From Tyto alba (lineage: Eukaryota; Chordata; Aves; Strigiformes; Tytonidae), in assembly GCF_018691265.1 (NCBI RefSeq), contig NW_024881283.1, forward strand, positions 8,551,731 through 8,615,730: a DNA stretch of 64,000 nt, in the 5' to 3' direction. Both the position numbers and the translations under genes were made by a program. A model generated the notes under the pieces. That model did no database searches and was not told where the DNA came from. It saw only the letters and a list, made by a program, of their open reading frames with translations. Each line of letters begins with the position of its first letter. Positions within the stretch are counted from its first letter, which is position 1. Below, piece by piece: positions 1 to 11,659 of the stretch.

Positions 1-157
1 GAGGGTGCGGGACCCCCGGCACGGGGCTCTGGGGGGCGCGGAGGGGTGTGGGGGGGAAGCAGCTTGCCTCCCCCCTTCACCCCCCAGTGAGCCCCGACCT
101 GGGGGTTGAGGCCGCGCCTCGCCTTGAGGCATTAAATGGCGTCTCCCCCCTTGGCAG

Positions 158-3100
158 AAGCCGATCCTGCTGCAGGGCCATGAGCGCTCCATCACGCAGA
201 TCAAGTACAACCGGGAGGGAGACCTGCTCTTCACCGTGGCCAAAGATCCCGTGAGTGCAGCGGGCCCTGCCTGCCTCCCCCTCCCCTTCCCCCGGGTGAA
301 AACCAGCTCCTCCCGTGGTATCGACCGGCGTGTCGGCAGTCACGTTAATTAATCCCCCTGGTAAGAGGGGTGCTTGGTTGTTTTCTCTCAGATTGTCAAC
401 GTTTGGTATTCGGTGAACGGAGAGAGGCTTGGAACCTACAACGGCCACACAGGAGCTGTCTGGTGCGTGGATGCAGACTGTATCCTTTGAGTGCAGAAAC
501 CAGTTTGTCTGGCCCATATATTTTCTTTACAGTGACTCACTGGACCTGATTGCTCCCAACTGCTGTACTGTTTCCTCTCGAAGAGGAGCATAGGGGCGAT
601 AGAATGTGTTTTAACTCTTCTGCTGACTTTCCCCTACTCTATTTTTGGGGTATTTTTCTTCCCGGGCTGTTGCTTGGAGTGACACACACAGCATTGCCCT
701 GTCTGCTCTCATCTGTGCATCATTGCTCTTGCAGCCGGTGGCCCTGGGAGCTCTGGGAAGGTGCCTGAGGTGCACAAGGTCTTCCGTCTCCGATGGGGGC
801 AGCTGGTAGCAAGAGACAAAAATGTGCAAAGGTTGTGCTAATGCACAAGCTGGAGCCTTTTTCCTCAACATTTCAAGAGGAAAGTGGTGGGGTTTGTAAC
901 GGGAGCACCTGGGCTCCGTGTCTGTGCCAGAGTATTGCCGGTCCTGGAATGGATGTTGCCCAGTCTCTGTGTAATGCAGCTTTTTAATTTTGTGCTTAAA
1001 TACTCTCTGGCTAGCTAGAGAGTAGCTTTTTGGGGCTGAAAACGTGCCGATGTTCCCTAACTGGTGGCCTAGGGGACACACGACATGTGCTCACCGGCTC
1101 TGCGGATAACAGCTGTCGGCTCTGGGACTGTGAAACAGGTAAGAGGCTTCTCTCCCCACGGAGCTGTGTTTGAGTTGCAGTTCTGCCCTGCCGTGAAGTC
1201 TACTCACTTTACTGCCCAAGAGCTTGCAGGTCACCAAACTTGCTCTCCAGCTTTTCCCGATGCTCTCATCCTCCCTCTGACCCTGCCCTTCAGCTGCCCG
1301 TTTTCATTAACCTTGCAATAAAACACCCGGTGAAGTGATGGTTTCTGCTCTGTGTTCAGGAAAGCAGCTCGCCCTGGTGAAGACCAGCTCAGCGGTGAGG
1401 ACATGTGGCTTCGACTTTGGAGGAAACATCATCATGTTTTCCACAGACAAGCAGATGGGATATCAGTGTTTTGTGAGCTTCTTTGACCTCCGGGACCCCA
1501 GCCAGATCGGTGAGGAATCCAGGCCAGTGCCTGCACCGGGGAATAAAGGGAAGCGTTGATCCTGGAGCTGGTGCCACTGTGTCTGTCTGTCTGTCTCCTT
1601 CCTTCCTTCCTGCAGAGAACAACGAGCCTTACATGAAAATCCCCTGCAGTGACTCTAAAATCACAAGTGCTGTGTGGGGCCCTCTGGGAGAGTTTATTAT
1701 CGCAGGACATGAGAGTGGAGAGCTGAACCAGTTCAGTGCCAAGGTCAGTCTCAGAAGGAACAGCATCTCCCTCGGGCAGCAGTGCCTGGGGAAGGATATC
1801 ACAGTGTTCCTGTTGTGATCACGGGACAGAGTATGGGCTTTTTGGCTCAAACCAGCAGCCTCTTGGAAGAATAGATAAATAGGCAGCACCCCTGAGCCGG
1901 GCTGACATACCAATGTCCACCCCGCTGCTGACAGCGACATCTCCTAAATTCTTTTTAATGGGGAAGTTGTGTGTATGCTCCCTTCATCTGCCAGCACGCT
2001 GAAACTGCCTTCTTGCCCCTTCAGTCAGGGGAGCAGCTGTCAAACATCAAGGAGCACACCAAGCAAATCAACGATATTCAGACCTCCAGGGACATGACCA
2101 TGTTCATCACTGCCTCCAAAGACAACACAGCCAAGGTGAGGCCTCCCATTGGAAATACAGTGGGCTGCTGATATTTGTTTGCAGGAGCTCCTTAGAAATT
2201 AATTTAAGTGGAAAGTCAAAGCTTAGTGGGAAAGTTTGGTGAGAAAGGGGAGATGCCACTGCATTAAATTAACAGCCAGCCATTGAAAACAAACATTGCC
2301 AAAATACACCTGCAGTTTTCTACCTCCAGCAGGTGGTAGAGGTGAGATTTCCCTTAGGCCGGTATTTTGGGATTCTGGGGAAACGTTTTTGGGATTTGGG
2401 TGCCCATGAGCAACTGTAGGGCTAACAACTGCCCAGGTGAGGCCTAGCAGCCAGATTTGTGTGAGTTAATTGTGCTGCCAGCCCTCTTGCAGAATAACTC
2501 TCTCCCTTTTTGCCTCCTAGCTATTTGATTGCACGACACTTGAGCATTTGAAGACGTTCCGGACGGAGCGACCGGTGAACTCTGCTGCACTCTCCCCCAT
2601 TTTTGATCATGTAAGAATGAGCTCACTCATTGTAATAGTCTTACTGGGACCCCTGCGTTGTCCCAGGTAGCTGGAAGAGAGTCACCAGTCCAGCTAAAAA
2701 TCATGGCTGTGGGATGGGTTTGGGGAACTCTGCTGCGGTCTGGTGTGGGGAACGTGGCTTTATGTCCTCTGATTTTCAAACGAGTGTGTCTGGGAGGCGG
2801 GAACTTCTCTGGGGCTGGAGTCAGGTTTGTGGGGTCTGCTGGTTTAGGAGGAGGCTTCCCCAAGGCCTGGGCTGTTTCCTCTCCCCACAGAGGGCGTGGA
2901 ATAAGCAGCGCTGAAGTGTTGCGGCTTCTCTTCTTTGCAGGTCGTGCTTGGTGGTGGGCAGGAGGCCATGGATGTGACCACGACCTCCACCAGGATTGGC
3001 AAATTTGAGGCCAGGTTGGTCCTTCTCCTCTGGCAGTCCTCACCTGGAGGACTCCTGACAGCCCAGGGGTGCTGTTCCCAGAGCAGCTTTCTCCTGGCAG

Positions 3101-3726
3101 TGTTGGAGAAATCACTAAATTTGCAGAGCTCTTTTGAGGAAACCCTGATTGCATCTCTAACCAGGCTCCTGACTTCTTCTGATAATTTAAATCTTCTTTC
3201 TCCCAGGTTCTTCCACTTGGCTTTTGAAGAAGAGTTTGGCAGAGTGAAGGGTCACTTTGGTCCGATAAATAGCGTTGCTTTTCACCCTGACGGGAAGAGG
3301 TGAGGATCTCTGTCGGTCTTGCAGCGTGGCCCAGTCGAGCCTAGCCCACCTTTTGGTTCAGATATGGCTGGGCTCACAGGAGCTCTGCAGTGGGAGTGGA
3401 GACAGCACCTTCCAAATTCTCCTGTTCCAGCCCTGCTGCCTCCCCCCAGGCTGGCCGGGGGCTTCACTTATGCCCTGCTGCACATTTCGGCTGCATCACT
3501 GATACTGTTTTTTTGTCTTGTGACTCCTTTATTGGTTTCTGAAGGGGGTTGTGAGAACAGACTTCACCACTGTTCAGTATAAACTTAGAGGCAGTGAGTT
3601 CCTGACAACATTGGTGACTTTATCTTGTCTTTCCTCCCCTACAGTTACAGCAGCGGGGGTGAGGACGGCTACGTTCGCATCCATTACTTCGATCCCCAGT
3701 ACTTTGAGTTTGAATTTGAAGCTTAA
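158..3726 (+). CDS. EIF3I: Eukaryotic translation initiation factor 3 subunit I (partial: exon with start codon lies upstream)
   Basis: Core WD40 subunit of eIF3; it joins eIF3b and eIF3g and acts in the cytoplasm in 43S preinitiation complex assembly. Coding exons seen: 158-250, 392-479, 1073-1138, 1360-1509, 1616-1743, 2025-2135, 2521-2610, 2941-3014, 3207-3299, 3645-3726. Joined they give 324 codons plus stop, starting at Lys2 ([18 protein letters not shown]), so with the missing Met the protein is 325 residues, the length of human EIF3I. WD-repeat signatures are visible ([36 protein letters not shown]) and the end is YFEFEFEA. No ATG precedes the acceptor at 156-157, so the start codon sits in an exon outside the window, as expected for this gene. 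The intron 480-1072 has U12-type signals; the others are GT-AG. The gene runs tail-to-tail into MTMR9L. Identification is very secure; exon borders were read by eye from frame continuity. Confidence 0.97.
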
Positions 3727-4054
3727 AGGAGGACTTCCTCTCTTCTCCTCTTCTCTTTCCTTCTCCAACCCATTGCCCAGTCCATCTGCTCCTGCACAGA
3801 ACTGTCGTAAGGCCTGAAGTTAGTCTGCTCCGCAGGAGGCAGTGGGAAGCAGTTAGCAGCAAATTCAGGGGCTTTGTGACAGTGGGGAAGTAGAAACCCA
3901 ACCGGCTCAAAAGGGCAGGACTGGCTTTCCTGGGAGGTAGGGTGAAGGCAGGGGAGGGAGGTGGGTTGGCTGCCTGCCTGCCCCTGGTGATGCTAGCTTC
4001 CTGCCCTGCTGGGTGTATTTATACATAGAGGAGAAAAAAAAAAAATCATCAGGA

Positions 4055-4060
4055 AATAAA
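4055..4060 (+). terminator. EIF3I: Probable EIF3I polyadenylation signal (AATAAA)
   Basis: An AATAAA lies about 330 bases after the EIF3I stop codon. It is followed by a strongly GT/T-rich stretch (about 4098-4170), which is the usual downstream element. The 3'UTR is therefore inferred as 3727 to about 4080. Between here and the MTMR9L stop codon at 5121 I see no other gene. Confidence 0.75.
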
Positions 4061-4430
4061 TAGAAATCTTTTATAAACACAAGGAAAAGCGCTGCTGTGG
4101 GGTGGTTGTTTGGTTTTTGGGTTGGTTTGGGGTTTTTTTTGTTTCTGTTTTTTTTTTGTTTCTTTTTGCCTGGAACAATTCTCCTGAGCGATTTGCTTTC
4201 CCGGCTCTGTTGGCGGTGCAGTGCTCCCCACCCGGTGCAGTGCTCCCCACCCGTGGGCAGCCAGCAGCGCTGTTACTCCTGGGGCCTCTGTCCACCCCGG
4301 GTTAACCCTTTCCCAGGGAGGAGCTGCAACTCTGGGTCAGGTCCGGCCCTGAAGTGTGAACAGGCTGGAAGTGCAGCAGCCAGTCATTGTTTTCCAGATG
4401 ACAACGCACGCGCCCAGTTCTAGTGCTTTG

Positions 4431-4436
4431 TTTATT
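4431..4436 (-). terminator. Candidate MTMR9L polyadenylation signal (TTTATT on + strand)
   Basis: Reading the minus strand, AATAAA occurs about 685 bases past the MTMR9L stop codon. It is the first perfect signal I noticed in that direction. If used, the two convergent genes EIF3I and MTMR9L end about 350 bases apart without overlapping. Confidence 0.45.
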
Positions 4437-5120
4437 TGTTGGACTGACCCCAAGCCAACTTTCCTCATGGAACAGTTATTTCCTGCGCTAGGACGCTTGT
4501 GTTGCAAATCCTCATCCTTCCAGCCCCCTCGCCCTGGGCCTGCCTGGCTGGAGGGGTGGTTTGTATCTTTTTCCTTCCTCAAAACTGGGTTCAAGGGCAG
4601 ATTTTCCGGGCTGGCTCCCAGCTCGAAGCGACTGATGCAACACTCAGACTGGAGCCAGCGTGCCCTTAGTGCAGAGGGTTTAGTGTGCTCTGCTGCTTAG
4701 ATTTTGCTGTGCTGACTGGGCAGGGGCTGTGAGCCAGGCAGGCTGTGGTGGGAGCTGCTGGGGGGCACATAGACCCCCTCTGCTGCCCTTCTGCTCCGCC
4801 GGCGGTCCAGGTGGGAGAGCGGGAAGGAGCCCCGCTTGCGAGGGAGCCGGGCTGCTCCTGCCCCCATGTAAGAGCGGAAAAGCAGGCGTGGGCTGCGAGA
4901 GAGAGCACTTTACTGAAAGAAGCTCAGTCTGCCCAGCCCGGAGGCTGCGTAAGGGAGTCTGTCCCCCCCCATCCCAGAGCCGTCCTCCAGGCTCCGCGAA
5001 GCCTGTGTCCCGCACAGCGCTTCCCACCAAAAGCTGCAGCGTTGCCTCGGCCCCGCAGCCCGCGGGGACCGAATCGCCCACGCTGCTGTTCATCTTTCAT
5101 TCTCGGGCTGGGCAGCGGGG

Positions 5121-8100
5121 TCAGAGAGGGACTGGCTCAGCCTGTTCCCTGCGCTGGCCTTGACGGGGGGGGTTGTCACTCTCTACTAACCGCTGGATCT
5201 CTGCCCAGGCCTCGTCCAGGTACTGGGACGAGCGGATCCATCGGAAGAATAAACCTAGGGGAGGAGAGGGGCTGTGTGTTATTTCAACCATGCTGTAGCC
5301 CTGCTGAGAGAGGGAAAAGCAGAGCAGCTTTCCCTCACGCAGCCCAGCCCGGAGCTGAAGCTGGGCTTGAAGAGCACTGGACTTGGCTTACCCTGCCAGA
5401 GCTGGATGCTCTGGGGCTCGACGGAGGGCCAGATGACCAGGGCGTTGGGCGAGTAGAGAGGGTTCAGGTACTTCTTTTTCTCTGCAGGCTGGTTCAGCCA
5501 GGCCCAGAGGGAATGCGTGCTCTCCTTTACTTTACACAAGCACCTACGGGAGAGTTGAGATGCAGTTCAGTCCCTGCTGGGGATTGTGGGGCCGTGTTTG
5601 ACCCAAGCTGGGCCCAGGAGGACTTTGGCTCTGCCCTATCCAGCAGCGGGAAGGCAGGGGCAGCCCTCCCTCCCTCCCCACTCGCCTCTCCTTCTCGTTG
5701 TTGCAGAGGAAGGTGCCGTAGGCAGAGGCGTAGGCGTTGTCAAAGAGGATGAGGAGGAGGCGCTCGCTGAACTCCAGGGAGAAGGGGAACTGGCGGCTCA
5801 GCTGCCACACGCAGTCGAGGAAGAGGAGGAAGAGTGGTGCCTCCTGCTTCAGCCGGGCGTGGGAGTAGGCAGAGCGGGCACAGCGGAGGTGGAAGGGGTG
5901 GCCGGCCTGTGGGACCCCCCAGGGGGGAAAACGGGGGTGAAGGGGAGTGGGGGGGTACCCAGCCAGGCTGGGGTCTCCGGCCCCATGGGGACTGCTGGTC
6001 TCACCTCGATCCACTCCCGCTCCAGCAGCCCCTGGAATCCCACCAGCGTGCGGCAGGACGGGTCCAAGATCACCTGGGCCAGCGCTGTCACCAACAGGGT
6101 CGTGTCCGTCCCCTCCGCCCCGTGCACCAGCACGCTGGCCTCCTCCCTGCGGGCAAGCGCGGGCGGTCGGAGCGATGCCGCCTGTGCCCGCGAGCCCGGG
6201 GTTGATGCCCGAGGTTTGTGCCACGCAGAGAACTTTGTAAAGGAGAGGCGGGGGAAAGCAGGGCAGCAGCCCCCCCCCCACTTACCTGTCCAGGCACTGT
6301 GCGGCCAGGCAGGCTGTGCTCAGGGCTGCTTTGACGTGGCTCAGCCAGCGGCAGCTCTCCAGCCGGCTCAGCCAGCGGTCCATGTTGATCGAGGGGTCGT
6401 TACAGGCTTCTACCAGCTTAATAAAGCTCTCCTGCAGCGGGCGGCCTCTGGGAGGGGGGGAAAGTGGTAGCAGGAGCTTGGTGAGTCGTTTTTTAGGGGA
6501 GGCTGGAATCTCCACACCAGTGCCGTGAGAGCACCAGGCCTCAGCCCAGCCCCTCACCTCTCCAGAGGCCGGTGCAGCCTCCTCCAGTGCGGGTAGGAGG
6601 ATTTGGGCTCTGTGCCCCCCCCGGTCATCCGAGCCTGCTTCGCCGCCTGGGCCGACCGCGTGTCGATGATGAAGCCCCGTTCCCCCTCGTTCAGGACGGT
6701 CCCCAGCAGCATCTCGTCCTCGCGGCAGCGCTTTCGGTTGGGGCCCGTCAGCGGCTGGCTGCTGCGGAGCATCGCCTGCGGGGTGAGGGGCGGGGGGGCA
6801 CAGGGGGAACCCCAACAGCATGGCAGTGGTGGTGGTGGGGGCCTTCAAGCTACCTTCACCCAAGGGCTGGCAGCGAGGGGACGAGGGGCAGGACGGGGAG
6901 CTGGACTCACGGTGCCGTTCTTGGGGTGGTAATAGCTGAGGATGGGAAATCGCCCGCCCTGCCGGAAACGGGCAGCCTTCCGCAGGGCGTCATCGTCCAC
7001 CGCCGCCGGCACGATGACGGCAGGAGGGTACGTGGGGCAGGTGGTGAAATCCCGGTTCACGTCGCTCAGCCGCCACCGGCTCGTCTGGGGGAGACGCGGC
7101 GTGGGGGGGCTGCCTTGGGTGCTTCCCCCTCCCTGCTCCCGGCCCAGCCAGGCATCTCCCTTCCAGGCTCACCTGCGAGGCGATCTGTTGGAAGTACTGT
7201 TCGAGGGGGAAAAGGTGCCATCCTTCCTCGAGCTTCAGGCTCTGGGGTCTGTAGAAGAACGGGTACATCATCATCACGGAGTCCACCGAGGAGAGGGCCT
7301 GGAGCAGGAGCAAAGGTGGAGCTGGTCACGGGCTGGGGGTGCGGACCTGAGCCCCCACCGCATCCCCCCGGGCAAATCCCATCCCTGTCCCCCACTCCTG
7401 GCCTTGTCCCAGCCGCAAGCGAGGGCTGGGCAGGCAGGCGCTGGCACCACCAGCCCCGCGGGCACCCTGTGCCAACGCTGTCCCGGAGCTGAGTGTTTAC
7501 CCATGTTAATGACAGCCCAAAAGCAAACACTACAGGCGGGCGCTTTCTCCTGCCAACCTTTGCAGCCCGGGCCAGGCTCTCTGGCTGCCCGGGAGCTCAC
7601 CTCGATGGAGCTGGCGATGTTGAGACACTCCTCCATGCCCGGGATCTCCAGCTGCAGCACCTTCAGGTCTTTGCACCGGAGCGTAATTGTGCCAGAGGAG
7701 CTGGCGAGCCTGGGGGAGGCAGGAGGAGGGTCAGGGCTGGCTGTAGGTCCGTGCACGCAGACAGACAGACAGACAGACAGACACACAGCAGTGCTGAGCT
7801 GCCCTCTCCCCGCGGGGAGAGCCGAGCGGGGCAAAGCGGGAGGGCTGTGCCGGTGGGGGTGCCGAATCGCTGGCTATCATCTGGCACTGGTGCAGCGCCT
7901 GTTTGAAGCCGGGATTTCCACCGCCGCCGTGGTTAGCACAAAGCCGGGCGGGTTAGCAGGGCCGAGAGAGCGTTAAAAGCCAAACCTGGTGTCTCGTGGG
8001 GAGCCGTTAGTCCGGGGGGGCTGGTACCAGCCTAAATTCTGCACTCTGAGGCACAGAGGAGAAGAAGAGGTCAATGCTCGGCGCTGCGAGCATCCCCCGG

Positions 8101-8441
8101 GGCAGACCGTGGGGAAGAGGAGGGACAAGGCTCCGTGGGGCAGCCGTGGGCGCCGGGAGAGCAGCGGGGAACCTCCTCCAGCTAAGGTAGGGGTGACGCT
8201 GCTAAAAGGGAGAGCGGGGCCGGCCGTGGGGGAGAGCGACCCACCTCTTCTCCACGGCGTCCACGTTGCGGATGAGCAGCCAGAGCTCCACGGTGCCGGG
8301 CTGGCCGTCCCCCCCGGGGCAGGAGGAGAGGAGCAGATGGTGGCTGGTGATGCACAGGGTGCCCTTCACCGCCGGCAGCCCCGCGCACGACAGCAGCACG
8401 CTCTCCACCGTCGCCGTTTTGATCAGCTCAGAGAACTCCAT
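5121..8441 (-). CDS. MTMR9L: Myotubularin-related protein 9-like, inactive phosphatase
   Basis: A myotubularin-family pseudophosphatase; MTMR9 itself binds and activates catalytic MTMR6/7/8, which act on PI3P and PI(3,5)P2. Exons in order: 8441-8245, 7709-7601, 7298-7173, 7084-6911, 6775-6558, 6447-6286, 6146-6005, 5906-5686, 5543-5392, 5254-5121. They join in frame to 544 residues (MTMR9 is about 549). The N-terminus (MEFSELIKT) begins a PH-GRAM domain at about 4-100; the myotubularin core follows (PGMEECLNIASSIE, MDRWLSRLES, FLLFLDCVWQLSRQFP). The site where active relatives carry Cys-X5-Arg reads VLVHGAEGTDTTLL, with no catalytic Cys. The C-terminus diverges after RSSQYLDEAW and stops without the MTMR9 coiled coil. 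The intron after exon 8 uses a GC donor. The start codon has a good Kozak context (CGCCATGG). It is distinct from MTMR9 and best matches MTMR9L, which in human is listed as a pseudogene (MTMR9LP). Confidence 0.92.
7758..7787. repeat. Short (CAGA)n microsatellite in MTMR9L intron 1
   Basis: About seven CAGA tetranucleotide units ending in a short CA run, inside the intron between MTMR9L exons 1 and 2. No function is suggested. Confidence 0.8.
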
Positions 8442-9080
8442 GGCGGGGGCGGCAGCCGCTGAGCCCCGGCGCAGCCTGAGCAGGGACCTGCCGCGGGGCT
8501 GGAGGGAGAAAGGGGAAATCCTGCAGCGGCACGGCCCAGCCTGGAAACCCTGTCTTCCCTCTGCGTCACGCTGGGCCCTATAGCCTCACCCCCCCTCTTC
8601 ATGTTTACATTGTCACCTATAGCATATGGAGCTTCCTCGCTGCAAAATGCAGGGGAGTGTGACATTTCCTCCTCCGGCAATGCTGTCACTGCAGATGGGG
8701 AAACTGAGGCACGGTGGGCTGAGCCAGCTCCAGGCTCTGCGGCAGCAGCACCCAGACCCCAAGCCAGGGACCCCGCGCCCGGTGCTGCGGGGAGAGGGGG
8801 GGCGGTTTGGGTGGCTGGTGAAAACGCAACTGCTGCCTTGCTCTGGGTCCTTTCCCGCCTGCGGTGGGGCTGCATCGACCGCTGCCAGACCCCCAGCACC
8901 GGCCTCACCCCAACTCCCACGGCCCCACGCGCTCTGCCTGCACCCACAGCCACCCCCGGGGCCCCGGGGATGGAGCAGCAGCTGCTGCCAAGTGCCCTGG
9001 GTGAGGAGGAGGAGGGTGAGCAGCGGGCAGCGCTGACTGCTCTGGCCGCCCCTGTGCTTACCTGCTCGGGCTCGGTGGCA

Positions 9081-9396
9081 GGTGGGGACCTCGGGGTGCA
9101 AGTGGGGGTCTTGGGGTGCAAGTGGGGATCTCGGGGTGCAAGCGCGGAACTGTTGGGTATAAGCAAGGGACCTCAGCGCATGAGCAGGGATCTCGGGGTG
9201 CAAGCAGGGGACCTCGGGGCGCAAGCAAGAATCTCAGGGTGCAAGTGGGAGACGGCGGGGTGCACCAGGGATCCTGGGGGTGCAAACAGGGAACCGTTGG
9301 GCACAAGCGGGGGGATCGCGGGGTGCAAGCAGGGACCCAGGGGTGCAAGCGGGGCAGCTCAGGGCGCAAGAGGGGGGAGGTTGGGGTGCAAGGAGG
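9081..9396. repeat. Degenerate minisatellite, unit about 20-22 bp (consensus GGGGTGCAAGCNGGGATCTC)
   Basis: About fifteen head-to-tail copies of a 20-22 bp unit containing GGGGTGCAAG or a near variant, with 1-5 changes between neighbours. It is G-rich on the plus strand. It lies about 1 kb upstream of FAM167B and 0.7 kb upstream of MTMR9L. Confidence 0.85.
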
Positions 9397-9949
9397 AGGG
9401 CGGGCGATGCCCTGCGGAGCCGGGCCATGCCGGCGGGGACGGCGGCTCCGCGCAGGGCTCCGCGCCCGGCGGATGTCGGGTTTAAGGTGGCCCGGCCCCG
9501 GGGCGGCTCCGCCGGCGGGCCCGGCGCTCCGCACCCCGGGGTGCGGGGATTCCCGGGGTGTGGGGGGGTGTGTGTGGGGGGGGGGGGCACGGCGTGGGGT
9601 GCGAGAGCGAGGGGGACACGCATGAACTCGTGGGGAGGGACACGCGAATGGACACCGAGCTCGCAGCGCTGCACGCAGGGTCTTTGGGGACGATTCCGGG
9701 GGGAGTGGGGAGGTGGGGGGGGGAGGGCCGGACGGGACGGGGGGTGGCCGTGCCCGGGGCAGGCGTTATCCGTGGGGTGCAGGCGAGAACCGCAACCCAC
9801 AGCCGGGGGTTGCGGGGGGGGGAAGCGGCCGGATCCTGACCCGGTTCCACCTTAACGGCCCGGCCGGGATGCGGGACCCCGGCTGCCCCCCGGCTCCTCG
9901 CCCCGTGTCCCCCCCCGCAGCCCCCCCGGTTCTTTTTCCTTCCTTGGGC

Positions 9950-10195
9950 TTTTTTTTTTTTTTTTTTTTTTTGCCCTCCCCGACCCCGGCCGTGTGTGGG
10001 TGACGGCGGCTGCGCCCGGGGATAAATCATCCCCGCCTCTCCTTGCCAGTAAGTCCCAGTGAAGGCTTCCTCCCGCGGAACTGGGAGTCTCCTCCCAGCT
10101 GGAGACAATAATGCTAAAAAAGAAAAGAAAAGGAAAAAAAAAATATCAAAGAACAAAACAACAAAATAGTCACCGAACAAAACCAAAAAAACCCC
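9950..10195. repeat. T23 homopolymer followed by A-rich low-complexity stretch
   Basis: A run of 23 T at 9950-9972, then at about 10110-10195 a stretch that is mostly A with scattered C and G. I see no target-site duplication or known repeat family between them. Confidence 0.6.
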
Positions 10196-10278
10196 TCCTT
10201 TGCACTCTTCTGGATAAGGAAATTTCCTGCCCGCTGGAATTGTCCTCAGCGTCCCCAACCTTTATTGTTCTGGGGGGT

Positions 10279-10288
10279 GAATAAATAG
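10279..10288 (+). promoter_or_regulatory. FAM167B: Possible TATA-like element for FAM167B
   Basis: An isolated AATAAATAG sits about 160 bases before the FAM167B start codon in otherwise GC-rich DNA. Placement would fit a 5'UTR of about 130 bases, but no transcription start can be read from sequence alone. Confidence 0.3.

Positions 10289-11659
<1,371 letters not shown>

Noticed and set aside
1..157. EIF3I exon 1 inside the window
   Set aside because: No ATG with a following donor occurs before 157; the ATG at 48 is followed by an unrelated reading frame.
4745..5752. A 335-codon plus-strand open frame over the MTMR9L 3' end
   Set aside because: It is antisense to real MTMR9L exons and has biased composition; no similarity to a known protein.
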